NCBI GenBank assembly: GCA_937908275.1
Contig: CALERA010000025.1
Coordinates: 1 to 7,562, forward strand
Direction of reading: 5' to 3'
Length of the DNA: 7,562 nucleotides
Source: an uncultured Desulfarculaceae bacterium
Lineage (GTDB): Bacteria > Desulfobacterota > Desulfarculia > Desulfarculales > Desulfarculaceae
Both the position numbers and the translations under genes were made by a program. Numbering within the stretch: the first letter of the stretch is position 1; the number at the start of each line of letters is the position of its first letter. Below the pieces are notes generated by a model. That model saw nothing but the letters and a program-made list of their open reading frames with translations. It searched no databases and was not told where the DNA came from. Of this stretch, positions 1 to 6,710 are shown piece after piece.

Positions 1-1
1 G

Positions 2-2140
2 TTGGTGGAGCGGGAGGTGGCCGCGGCGGTGGCCGAACACCGGACCTATCTGCTGGAATACCGCCTGCGCCACCCGGACGGCCAGGTGCGCTGGGTTTTC
101 GACAAGGGCCGGGCCTTTTACGACCCCAAGGGCAACCCCCTGGTCCTGGACGGGGTGATCCTGGACATCACCGACCGCAAGCTGGCCGAGGAGGCCCGGC
201 GGCTGTCGGAGGATAAATTCAGCAAGGCTTTCAAGGCCAGTCCGGTCTGGGTCTCCATCACCAGCGTGGGGGATGGCCGCTTCCTGGAGGTCAACGACGC
301 CTTTTCCCAGGTCACCGGCTTCAGCTACCAGGAGGCGGTGGGCAAGACCTCCTTTGACCTGGGCTTCTGGATAGATTCGGAGAAAGACCGCCAACCGGCC
401 CTGGATCTGTTCCAGCACCAGGGCTCCTTCCGCAACCTGGAAACCCGGATGCGCTTCAAGGACGGTCGGGTGCACGTCATGCTCTGGTCGGTGGACCCCA
501 TCGTCTACGAGGGCCAGACCTGCTTCCTGAACGTGCTCACCGACATCACCGAGCTGAAGGAGGCCGAGGAGGCGCTCAAGGCCTCGGAGGAGAAGCACCG
601 CCTGCTGGTGGAGTCGGTGGGGGCCATCGTCTGGCGGGGAGAGCCGCAAACCCAGTCCTTCACCTATGTCAGCCAACAGGCCGAAACCCTGTTGGGCTAT
701 CCCCTGGCCGACTGGACCGCCAGCCCGGACTTCTGGTCCCGCCACCTGCACCCCGAGGACCGGCCCTGGGTGTTGGAGCAACGCGGCGCGGCCCTGGCCC
801 GGGGCGAGGAGCACCAGGTCGAATACCGCATGCTCACCGCCGACCACCGTGGAATCTGGTTGCGCGAGATCGTCAAGCCCATCCTGGAGCAGGGGCGGGT
901 GCGCGAGGTGGTGGGGGTGATGATCGACGTCAGCGAACAGCACCGGGTGGCGGCCGAGAAGGAGGCCCTGGAACGGCAGTTGGTGCAGGCCCAGAAGATG
1001 GAGGCGGTGGGCACCCTGGCCGGGGGCATCGCCCATGATTTCAACAACATCCTGGCCGGGATCACCGGATATGCCGAACTGGCCCTGGAAGCCGCCTCCC
1101 AGGGGCGCGACAACTCCACCGACCTGCGCCAGATCCTGCGCTCGGCCCAGCGGGCCGGCTTCCTGGTGCGCCAGGTGCTGGCCTTCAGCCGGCGGGTGGA
1201 GACCAACCTGCGCCCCCTGGACCTGAACCTGGAGCTGAGCCAGGTGGCGGCCCTGTTGGAACGCACCATCCCCAAGATGATCGCCCTGACCATGACCCCG
1301 TCCGACGCCCCGGCCCTGGTCAGCGCCGACCCGGCCCATATCCAGCAGATCCTGGTGAACCTGGCCGCCAACGCCCAGGATTCCATGGCCGAGGGCGGCC
1401 AGCTTAACATCGCGGTGCGCAACCTGGTGCTGGAGCAGGACCAGGTCCTGGAGCAGGCCACGATCCCGGCCGGGGCCTATGCCGTGCTCACCGTGACCGA
1501 CACCGGCCGGGGCATCTCCACGGACAACCTGCCCCACATCTTCGAGCCCTTTTTCACCACCAAGGGGGTGGGCCAGGGCTCGGGCCTGGGGCTGTCCACC
1601 GTCTTCGGCCTGGTCAAGGGTCACGGCGGTTTCATCGCCTGCCATAGTCAGGAGGGCCAAGGGACCACCTTCGAGGTTTTCCTGCCCAGCCTGACCGCCG
1701 CTCCGGACCGGGAGTCCGCCGACGCGCCGGCCCCGGCGCCCTCCAGCAGCGAGGAGACCATCCTGGCGGTGGACGACGAGCCGGCCTTGTTGACCGTGGC
1801 CCGGCGCACCCTCGAATCCCAGGGCTACCGGGTGCTCACCGCCCGCAGCGGCGAGGAGGCCCTGGATCAATATCGTGATAATGCCGGTAATATCGATCTG
1901 GTGCTGATGGACCTGGGCATGCCGGGCATGGGCGGGGCGCGCTGCCTGCTGCAACTCAAGGCCCTGGACCCCCAGGCGCGGGTTATCATCACCTCGGGCT
2001 ACGCCCCGGACGCCTATGCCGGCCCCGAGGTGCGCCAGGCCGCCAAGGGCTTCCTGGCCAAACCCTACCGCCGCAACGAACTGCTCCAGGCCGTGCGCCA
2101 GGCCCTGGACGCCCCCGACGGCGATCGCCCCGAAGCCTAG
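2..2140 (+). CDS. Hybrid sensor histidine kinase, PAS-PAS-PAS-HisKA-HATPase-receiver (5' end missing)
   Basis: A two-component hybrid kinase whose N-terminus lies outside the window; the frame is open from the first bases, so the first codon here is not a real start. Visible order over 712 residues: the C-terminal half of a PAS domain ending in a PAC motif (about 1-60), a second PAS (about 70-185), a third PAS (about 195-315), a short coiled linker, then HisKA with phospho-acceptor His345 in the GGIAHDFNN motif. The ATPase domain shows N-box Asn453/Asn457, G1 Asp500 in DTGRGI, the FEPFFTTK F-box and the GQGSGLGLS G2 box from 524. After an Ala/Pro-rich linker comes a receiver (about 585-705) with acidic Asp591/Asp592, phospho-acceptor Asp637 in MDLGMPG, and Lys687. 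No membrane segment appears in the visible part, so the sensed signal is probably cytosolic, though the missing part could change that. It ends in TAG and converges on the iron genes. Its signal and target are unknown. Confidence 0.95.
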   Translation: MVEREVAAAVAEHRTYLLEYRLRHPDGQVRWVFDKGRAFYDPKGNPLVLDGVILDITDRKLAEEARRLSEDKFSKAFKASPVWVSITSVGDGRFLEVNDAFSQVTGFSYQEAVGKTSFDLGFWIDSEKDRQPALDLFQHQGSFRNLETRMRFKDGRVHVMLWSVDPIVYEGQTCFLNVLTDITELKEAEEALKASEEKHRLLVESVGAIVWRGEPQTQSFTYVSQQAETLLGYPLADWTASPDFWSRHLHPEDRPWVLEQRGAALARGEEHQVEYRMLTADHRGIWLREIVKPILEQGRVREVVGVMIDVSEQHRVAAEKEALERQLVQAQKMEAVGTLAGGIAHDFNNILAGITGYAELALEAASQGRDNSTDLRQILRSAQRAGFLVRQVLAFSRRVETNLRPLDLNLELSQVAALLERTIPKMIALTMTPSDAPALVSADPAHIQQILVNLAANAQDSMAEGGQLNIAVRNLVLEQDQVLEQATIPAGAYAVLTVTDTGRGISTDNLPHIFEPFFTTKGVGQGSGLGLSTVFGLVKGHGGFIACHSQEGQGTTFEVFLPSLTAAPDRESADAPAPAPSSSEETILAVDDEPALLTVARRTLESQGYRVLTARSGEEALDQYRDNAGNIDLVLMDLGMPGMGGARCLLQLKALDPQARVIITSGYAPDAYAGPEVRQAAKGFLAKPYRRNELLQAVRQALDAPDGDRPEA

Positions 2141-2167
2141 CCGCTCACTCCCCCAACGCCGCCCTGC

Positions 2168-2203
2168 AAAAAGCCCCTCCGGAGTCCGAGGGCCCCGGAG
2201 GGG
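2168..2203 (-). terminator. Rho-independent terminator of the porin gene, possibly bidirectional
   Basis: A perfect 9-bp stem CCCCTCCGG (2174-2182) / CCGGAGGGG (2195-2203) has a 12-base loop. On the minus strand it is followed at once by G and five T (plus-strand A run 2168-2172), which makes a standard intrinsic terminator 35 bases past the porin stop. On the plus strand the stem is followed by TGTTAAGG, a poor U-tract, so it would stop the kinase transcript less efficiently. It lies in the 98-base gap between the two converging genes. Confidence 0.85.
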
Positions 2204-2238
2204 TGTTAAGGGGAGGACAGGTTCTCCGGAAGGAGAGG

Positions 2239-3444
2239 TTAGAACTTGACCGCCAACTGGGTGGTGACCAGGTCGCGGGAGTCGTCGTTCTGGTAGTCGC
2301 CGCGCATGTACTCCAGGCCCAGGGTGGTGTCCTTGAGGAACTCCCACTGGGCGCCCACGCCCCACTGGCGCTCGGGCAGCTCGCCGTACAGGTCGCTGGA
2401 GCCCTCGTAGCGCGCCGCGAAGGTCCAACCCTCCCAGGGCATCACCGCCGCCTCGATGTTGTAGGCGTAGGGCTCGGGCTTGGCCTCGGCCGGGGCGTAA
2501 CCCAGGGCGCCGGCCTTGTAGGTGTCGGTGACCCGCATGTACTCGGCCATCAGGGCGAACATGCCGTACTCGGCCTTGGCCGCCACCGACCAGGCCCCCA
2601 CCAGATCCTGGATGGCGTTGTCGGCGATCTGGTCGCGGATGAAGCCGGAGTCCAGGTTGCTCATGTAGGCGACGTGGCCGCTGAGCTTCAGGTCGCCCAG
2701 GAAGCCCTCGGGGGTGGCCAGGCCCAGGTGGGCGAAGTAGGCGTTGATCTTGCGGTCCTCGCCGTCGCTGATCTCGTGGGTGTCGCCCCGGAAGGCGGCC
2801 ACGCCCAGGCTCAACCAATCGATGCTGTAACCCACCTCCAGGGCGGTGGCCTGGGTCTCGAAGGCCTCCTTGGTGATGGTGTCGGTGATCAGGAAGGTCT
2901 CGAACAGGCCGATGGCGGGATAGATGCGGCCGGCCAGGGCGTAGAAGGGCACGTCATTGGTCTGGCCCAGCAGGATGTAGCCCTCGTCCAGGTCCACCGG
3001 CTCGGTCTTGCCCTGCTCCCAGAGCAGGTGGATCAAGCCCTTGGCCCAGGGGTTGATCTGGGCCTCCATGAAGATCTCGGCCTTGCGCAGGTTGAACTCG
3101 CTGTTGCTGGTCTTGCGGTTGTCGGCCTTGTGGTCGCGGCTGGAGCCCTGGCCCCAGACCTGGACCTCGCCGTAGAGCTTGACCTTCTTCTCCAGGTCGC
3201 TGATCAGCCCCTTCTGCTCCTCCCTGGGCTCCTGGGCCGCGCCCGAGGCGCGGTCCCCGGGGGCGGGCGCCGGCGCGGTCTTGCTCTCGTCGAGCTTCTG
3301 CTCCAGGTCCGCCACTTTCTCGCGCAGGGCCTTCAACTCCTGGCGCAGGGCGTCCAGGTCGTCGCCAGCGGCCTGGGCGGAAAGGGGCGTCAGCAGGCAA
3401 GCCATCGCCACCAGCGGCGCCGCCCATTTGAGGATTTTAATCAT
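2239..3444 (-). CDS. LbtU-like siderophore porin (outer-membrane beta-barrel)
   Basis: A 401-residue outer-membrane protein. It begins with a signal peptide (positive MIKILK, hydrophobic core, likely cleavage after Ser-Ala-Gln-Ala at residue 25). A heptad-like coiled coil follows (about 28-55), then an Ala/Pro linker, a second short charged helix (about 72-88), and a barrel of alternating strands from about 90 to the C-terminal Phe, the usual outer-membrane insertion signal. The central stretch, with an Asp-Glu-Gly-Tyr-Ile-Leu-Leu-Gly strand, a Leu-Ala-Gly-Arg turn and a Phe-Glu-Thr/Thr-Asp-Thr segment, matches what I remember of LbtU-family siderophore porins (LbtU is the Legionella legiobactin receptor). 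That family call is by recall, not by a search. The start is ATG at 3444 with AAGGAG 8 bases upstream; the stop is TAA. It follows the feo genes on the same strand but has its own candidate promoter. A general porin is the alternative. Likely role: TonB-independent uptake of an iron chelate. Confidence 0.8.
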   Translation of the reverse strand: MIKILKWAAPLVAMACLLTPLSAQAAGDDLDALRQELKALREKVADLEQKLDESKTAPAPAPGDRASGAAQEPREEQKGLISDLEKKVKLYGEVQVWGQGSSRDHKADNRKTSNSEFNLRKAEIFMEAQINPWAKGLIHLLWEQGKTEPVDLDEGYILLGQTNDVPFYALAGRIYPAIGLFETFLITDTITKEAFETQATALEVGYSIDWLSLGVAAFRGDTHEISDGEDRKINAYFAHLGLATPEGFLGDLKLSGHVAYMSNLDSGFIRDQIADNAIQDLVGAWSVAAKAEYGMFALMAEYMRVTDTYKAGALGYAPAEAKPEPYAYNIEAAVMPWEGWTFAARYEGSSDLYGELPERQWGVGAQWEFLKDTTLGLEYMRGDYQNDDSRDLVTTQLAVKF

Positions 3445-3677
3445 AACCCATTCTCCTTGTTAAACATCCAGCTTCAAAGGCCTGGACGCTCCTAGCCTAT
3501 GCCCCAGCCGGTGGGCAGGCAGGGCGCTTGGGCCGGGTTGCTTGGATAATGTGGCCCTTCTGGGCCGAACGGATTTTGCCAGGAGGCTCGGATGGGGCCC
3601 GGGACGAGAACACGGCCCGGGGTGGGGGATTCATCCCCCGCTGCCAACCAGCCTAGGCAAAAACGCCGCGCCTGTCC
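3445..3677 (-). other. GC-rich structured leader upstream of the porin gene
   Basis: No convincing gene lies between the last small feo-cluster gene and the porin. If transcription starts at the promoter at 3678-3706, the porin mRNA has a leader of roughly 225 bases. It can form several hairpins: GGGGGAT/ATCCCCC (3624-3630 with 3633-3639), a CCCGGG/CCCGGG pairing (3598-3603 with 3616-3621), and GGCCC-TTCT-GGGCC (3553-3566). None is followed by a U-run on the minus strand, so they are not standard intrinsic terminators, and I do not recognise a known riboswitch core. The porin Shine-Dalgarno sequence AAGGAG sits at 3458-3453. Confidence 0.45.
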
Positions 3678-3706
3678 AGTATTACTTTGTAATACATACC
3701 TGTCAA
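3678..3706 (-). promoter_or_regulatory. Candidate sigma-70 promoter with a palindromic operator, reading toward the porin
   Basis: On the minus strand a perfect -35 box TTGACA (3706-3701) is followed after 17 bases by AATACT (3683-3678; 4 of 6 matches to TATAAT), or after 16 bases by TAATAC. Between and over these lies a perfect inverted repeat GTATTAC-TTT-GTAATAC (3679-3695), placed where a bound repressor would block polymerase. The TGA inside the -35 box is also the stop codon of the upstream 58-residue gene. This is an AT-rich island in very GC-rich surroundings, which supports a regulatory role. The regulator is unknown; the neighbouring Fur-FeoA protein is one candidate. Confidence 0.6.
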
Positions 3707-3879
3707 CGCCCTTCCGGACGGGGGGCCAAGGGCGCGGTCGGCCCGGGGACGGAAGGCGTCTCCGGTTTCTGACCAGCCCGGCGGCAGGGGCAATCGGCGC
3801 AGTTGCCCCCGCCCTGGCAGCCGCAGCCGCCGGAGGAGCCGTGGCCATGGTGGTGGTGATTGTGGTGCTGGGTGGACAT
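3703..3879 (-). CDS. Small His/Cys-rich putative metal-binding protein
   Basis: A 58-residue protein, ATG at 3879 to TGA at 3703. The N-terminus is a His cluster (His5, 6, 8-11 and 13), followed by a Gly/Cys segment with Cys19, 21, 27, 30 and 32 (pattern CxC-x5-CxxCxC), then a Pro-rich tail with no clear motif. This composition is typical of small metallochaperones or metal-buffering proteins; iron, nickel, zinc or copper cannot be told apart from sequence. There is no signal peptide or membrane segment, so it should be cytosolic. A purine-rich AGGAAAGGAG lies 11 bases before the ATG. The frame is open for 16 codons further upstream, but that start has no such site and would overlap the preceding gene. 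It starts 4 bases after that gene's stop, so it is probably the last gene of the feo operon. The family is not recognised. Confidence 0.65.
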   Translation of the reverse strand: MSTQHHNHHHHGHGSSGGCGCQGGGNCADCPCRRAGQKPETPSVPGPTAPLAPRPEGR

Positions 3880-3883
3880 TATG

Positions 3884-4033
3884 TTAGGCGCTCCTTTCCT
3901 GGCTCTGGCCGGAGCTGGCTTCGCCACCGGCCTGGGCGCGCTCCCCGGCCGGGAAAACCCAGCGGCGGGATCCCCGGCCGATCTGGGACAGGGTCTGTCC
4001 GGTCTCGATCACCACGGCAGCCTGGTTTTTCAT
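3884..4033 (-). CDS. 49-residue protein of unknown function coupled to the FeoB-associated gene
   Basis: The ATG at 4033 overlaps the TGA of the preceding gene as ATGA, the usual sign of translational coupling, and an AGGA site lies 6 bases upstream. The stop is TAA, and the next small gene starts 4 bases later. About 41 of 49 codons end in G or C, as in the neighbouring genes. The sequence starts MKNQAAVVIETGQTLSQIGR and continues with a Trp-Val-Phe-Pro segment; the last 17 residues are Gly/Ser/Gln-rich. It has no Cys, no His, no membrane segment and no signal peptide, so it differs from its metal-binding neighbours. I do not recognise a family. The support comes from position, coupling and codon use; GC-rich DNA does hold spurious open frames, hence the moderate confidence. 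Confidence 0.55.
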   Translation of the reverse strand: MKNQAAVVIETGQTLSQIGRGSRRWVFPAGERAQAGGEASSGQSQERSA

Positions 4034-4287
4034 TTCTTGTCCTCGCTTTCGCTCTCCGGCCGGTCCGCGGGGGCGTCCGGCGCACAGTGGGGGCAGGCCC
4101 CGCCCGCGGGCGGGGACAGCTCCTCCAGGGTCTGGCGTGGGGGTTGGCCGCAGGCGGAGCAGCCGCCCCCGCCCTCCGAATCGCAGCTGCAGGCCGGTCC
4201 CTGGCCGGAGAAGCCCCGCCAGAACCGCCGGCCGACAACGTAGGCCGCCGCCACCACGATCACCACCACCATCACGGTCTGCCACAT
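4030..4287 (-). CDS. FeoB-associated Cys-rich membrane protein
   Basis: An 85-residue protein. It has one N-terminal membrane helix (about residues 4-19, Val/Ala-rich), a basic GRRFWRG stretch just after it, and a cytosolic-type tail with Cys33, 35, 43 and 46 and a further CPHC pair at 65/68. This layout matches the FeoB-associated Cys-rich family (Pfam PF12669), which sits directly after feoB in many bacteria and is thought, without firm proof, to help FeoB or bind iron near it. At 85 residues it is longer than the roughly 50-60 usual for the family; the extra length holds the CPHC pair and an acidic end. ATG at 4287 has GGAGG 7 bases upstream. It begins 28 bases after the feoB stop, and its TGA overlaps the next ATG, so it is part of the feo operon. 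Confidence 0.85.
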   Translation of the reverse strand: MWQTVMVVVIVVAAAYVVGRRFWRGFSGQGPACSCDSEGGGGCSACGQPPRQTLEELSPPAGGACPHCAPDAPADRPESESEDKK

Positions 4288-4315
4288 GGCCGACCCTCCT
4301 CTCTCCGCCCCGGCC

Positions 4316-6460
4316 CTAGCCGCCCAGGCCCAGGAGCAGGCCGCCCTGGTGCACGATCAGGGCCACCACATAGGCCACGGCGGTGGTGTAGACCACCCCG
4401 AAGACGGGCCAGCGCCAGGAGCCGGTCTCCCGGCGCATCACCACCAGGGTGGCCAGACAGGGCGAGTAGATCAACACGAAGACCATCAGGCTCAGCGCGT
4501 TGAGCGCGTTCCAGCCGGGCTCGCCCTTCAGCCGCTCGGCCAGGCTGGCCTCGCCCTCCTCGCCCTCGGTCTTGCCCATGCTGTAGGCGGTGCCCAGGGT
4601 GGAGACGATGACCTCCTTGGCCGCCAGGCCGCCCAGCAGGGCCACGTTGGTGCGCCACTCGAAGCCCAGGGGCGCGGTGACCAGGCTGACGGCGTGGCCG
4701 ATGCGGCCGGCCAGGCTGCTGGACAACTCCTCGCTGGCCTGCTGGTTGGCGAGCTCGGTCTTGGCCTCCTCGCTGCTGGCCTGGGTCAGGGCCTGCTCAT
4801 AATGGGCCGCGCGCTCCTCGGGCAGACCGGGGAAGCTCATCAGGGCCCACATCACGATGCTCACGCCCAGGAGCAGGGTGCCGGCCTTCTTGAGGTACTG
4901 CCAGGTGCGCTCCCACATGTGGATCAAAAGGCCCTTGAGGGTGGGGGTGCGATAGGGGGGCAGCTCCATGACGAAGGGGGCCTGCTCTCCCTTGAGCAGG
5001 GTGGAGCGCAGGATGCGCGCGGCGATGAGCGCCAGGACCCAGGCGAAGATGGTCAGCCCGAACATCACCTGGGCCTGTTTCTCGGCGAAGAAGGCGGCGA
5101 TCAAAAGGCCGAAGACCGGCATCTTGGCCCCGCAGTTCATGAAGGGCACCACCAGCATGGTGGCCAGGCGGGCCTGGGGGTCCTTGAGGGTGCGGGTGGC
5201 CATGATGCCCGGCACCGCGCAGCCGCCGCTGATGCCGCCGCCCACGATCAGGCTGATCACCGAGCTGCCGTGCAGGCCGAAGGCCCGCAGCACCCGGTCC
5301 ATCAGGTAGGCCACCCGGGCCATGTAGCCCGAGTCCTCCATGATGGCGATGGCGAAGAACATGAACATGATCAGGGGCACGAAGACCAGCACCCCGCCCA
5401 CGCCGCCGATGATGCCGTCCACCAGGAGCGAACGCAGGGCGCCCTCGGCCATCACCCCGCCCACGGCCTCGCCCAGCCAGCCGAACAGGGCCTCCAGACC
5501 GGCCACCGGACCCTCGCTGGCCCAGAAGACGAACTCATAGACCGCGTAGAGCACGGCCACCAGGAACAAGGGGCCCACCAGTCGGTTGGTCAGCACCCGG
5601 TCCACCTTGTCGCTGAAATCCATGCGCACCTCGCGCTCCCAGGTCAGGGCCTGGCGGGCGATGGCGCTGATGAAGCCGTAACGGTAGTCGGCGATGACGC
5701 TCTCGGGCTCGTCGTCCATGGTCTGGCGCACGTGGCCGGCCACCCGCTGGCAGACCGGCATCAGGCGCTGGGTCAGGGCCGGGTCCTCCTTGAGCTTCTC
5801 CAGGACCTCCTGATCGGCCTCCAGGCATTTTAGCGCCAGCCAGCGGGGGCTCAGCAGCCCCTGGCGGACCTCCTTGCCCTCCAGCAGGGCGGTCAGCTCC
5901 TTGAGGCCTTCGTCCACGTCGCCGCCGTAGCTGATGGTCAGCGGCCGCCAGGGCTCGCGGGCCTGGGCCACCTTCACCGCCGCAGCCAGCAGCTCGTCCA
6001 TGCCCTTGCCGCTGCGGGCCACGGTGGGCACCACCGGCACCCCCAGCAACTGGGAGAGCTTGGCCACGTCGATCTTCATTCCGCGCTGCTCGGCCACGTC
6101 CATCATGTTCAGCGCGATGACCAGCGGCGCGCCCAACTCCATGAACTGCACCGCCAGGTAGAGGTTGCGCTCCAGGTTGGCCGCGTCCACCACGTCCACC
6201 ACCACGTCCGGCCGCTCGTCGATGACGTAGTTGCGGGCCACCAACTCCTCCAGGGAGTAGGCGGTGAGGCTGTAGGTGCCGGGCAGGTCCACCACCCGCA
6301 CCGCCTGGCCCTGGTGGCGGGCCTCGCCTTCCTTCTTTTCCACCGTAACGCCCGGATAGTTGCCCACGTGCTGGCGGGCCCCGGTCAGGGCGTTGAACAG
6401 GCTGGTTTTGCCGGCGTTGGGGTTGCCGGCCAGGGCTATGGTCAGGCCGGGTTGGCTCAC
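4316..6460 (-). CDS. feoB: Ferrous iron transporter FeoB
   Basis: A 714-residue inner-membrane Fe(II) transporter of full length. The N-terminal GTPase domain shows G1 GNPNAGKT (12-19), switch Thr39 in GNYPGVT, G3 DLPG (58-61), G4 NMMD (118-121) and a G5 loop near 146-152. A helical spacer domain (about 165-270) follows. The membrane part starts near 294 and carries the conserved Gly-Cys-x-Val-Pro-Gly with Cys414, the Phe-Met-Asn-Cys-Gly with Cys443, the Ala-Lys-Glu-Val segment near 613-618, and a Ser-Pro-Cys with Cys668. There is no C-terminal FeoC-like extension and no feoC gene nearby. The start codon is GTG at 6460, overlapping the feoA stop as GTGA, with GGAGG 7 bases upstream inside feoA. 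The Cys-rich partner follows 28 bases after the TAG stop. Function is assigned with high certainty from family motifs. Confidence 0.98.
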   Translation of the reverse strand: MSQPGLTIALAGNPNAGKTSLFNALTGARQHVGNYPGVTVEKKEGEARHQGQAVRVVDLPGTYSLTAYSLEELVARNYVIDERPDVVVDVVDAANLERNLYLAVQFMELGAPLVIALNMMDVAEQRGMKIDVAKLSQLLGVPVVPTVARSGKGMDELLAAAVKVAQAREPWRPLTISYGGDVDEGLKELTALLEGKEVRQGLLSPRWLALKCLEADQEVLEKLKEDPALTQRLMPVCQRVAGHVRQTMDDEPESVIADYRYGFISAIARQALTWEREVRMDFSDKVDRVLTNRLVGPLFLVAVLYAVYEFVFWASEGPVAGLEALFGWLGEAVGGVMAEGALRSLLVDGIIGGVGGVLVFVPLIMFMFFAIAIMEDSGYMARVAYLMDRVLRAFGLHGSSVISLIVGGGISGGCAVPGIMATRTLKDPQARLATMLVVPFMNCGAKMPVFGLLIAAFFAEKQAQVMFGLTIFAWVLALIAARILRSTLLKGEQAPFVMELPPYRTPTLKGLLIHMWERTWQYLKKAGTLLLGVSIVMWALMSFPGLPEERAAHYEQALTQASSEEAKTELANQQASEELSSSLAGRIGHAVSLVTAPLGFEWRTNVALLGGLAAKEVIVSTLGTAYSMGKTEGEEGEASLAERLKGEPGWNALNALSLMVFVLIYSPCLATLVVMRRETGSWRWPVFGVVYTTAVAYVVALIVHQGGLLLGLGG

Positions 6461-6699
6461 TGGTTGTCCTCCACCCGCACCACGATGTGGTCGGCCTCGT
6501 TGTTGCGCAGGGTCAGGTTGTAGCCCCGCAGCTTGATCTCCACCGGGTCCTTGAGCGGGGCGCGGCCGATCACCACCAAGGGCGTTCCGGGCACCAGGCC
6601 CATGTCGCGCAAGCGGCGACCCAGCTCCCCGGCCGTGGTGATCTTGACCACCGTGGCGTTTTGGCCGGCTTGCAGCTGGCGCATGGAAATATCGGGCAT
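6457..6699 (-). CDS. feoA: Ferrous iron transport accessory protein FeoA
   Basis: An 80-residue SH3-like FeoA protein, a cytosolic partner of FeoB needed for full Fe(II) uptake in studied species. The family pattern is clear: an N-terminal Leu-x-Ala-Gly turn, a Gly-Glu-Leu-Gly-Arg-Arg-Leu helix, Asp-Met-Gly-Leu-Val-Pro-Gly, then the Lys-Asp-Pro-Val-Glu-Ile strand and Arg-Gly-Tyr-Asn-Leu-Thr-Leu-Arg. I chose ATG at 6699 because GGGAGG lies 5 bases upstream; the in-frame TTG at 6714 would put five residues across that ribosome site and has none of its own. The stop overlaps the feoB start by four bases. It is the first gene of the feo operon, behind its own promoter. Confidence 0.96.
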   Translation of the reverse strand: MPDISMRQLQAGQNATVVKITTAGELGRRLRDMGLVPGTPLVVIGRAPLKDPVEIKLRGYNLTLRNNEADHIVVRVEDNQ

Positions 6700-6710
6700 G
6701 GTTACCTCCC

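Noticed and set aside
1869..1895. AT-richer patch with AATATCG repeated twice inside the kinase receiver
   Set aside because: It encodes the expected receiver residues in frame; a 7-base repeat here needs no further explanation.
3397..3408. Possible lipoprotein cysteine at residue 16 of the porin
   Set aside because: The preceding Ala-Met-Ala does not fit a lipobox, and a normal signal peptidase I site follows at Ala25.
2203..3495. A 430-codon open frame on the plus strand, antisense to the porin
   Set aside because: Val/Leu/Gly/Gln-rich shadow without recognisable domains; the minus-strand frame has a signal peptide, barrel pattern, ribosome site and terminator.
3535..3552. A GGATAAT sequence resembling a -10 box on the plus strand
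   Set aside because: No -35 box at the right distance and no plus-strand gene downstream.
3497..3634. A 45-codon minus-strand open frame beginning with the ATG at 3634, in the porin leader
   Set aside because: Pro/Arg-rich, no good ribosome site at a normal distance, and its start falls inside a hairpin; nothing favours coding.
3624..3639. GGGGGAT/ATCCCCC hairpin as an intrinsic terminator for the feo operon
   Set aside because: No run of T follows on either strand; kept only as leader structure. Read-through from feo into the porin is therefore possible.
3884..4285. Reading the 49-residue frame from 4285 as a 133-residue protein
   Set aside because: The upstream part lies wholly over the FeoB-associated gene and has the Arg/Gly-rich make-up of a shadow frame; the ATG at 4033 has the ATGA overlap and a ribosome site.
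4286..5833. A 515-codon open frame on the plus strand, antisense to feoB
   Set aside because: Its product is a Gly/His/Gln/Ala-rich low-complexity string with no domain, as expected from the complement of a GC-rich gene; feoB on the other strand has clear motifs.
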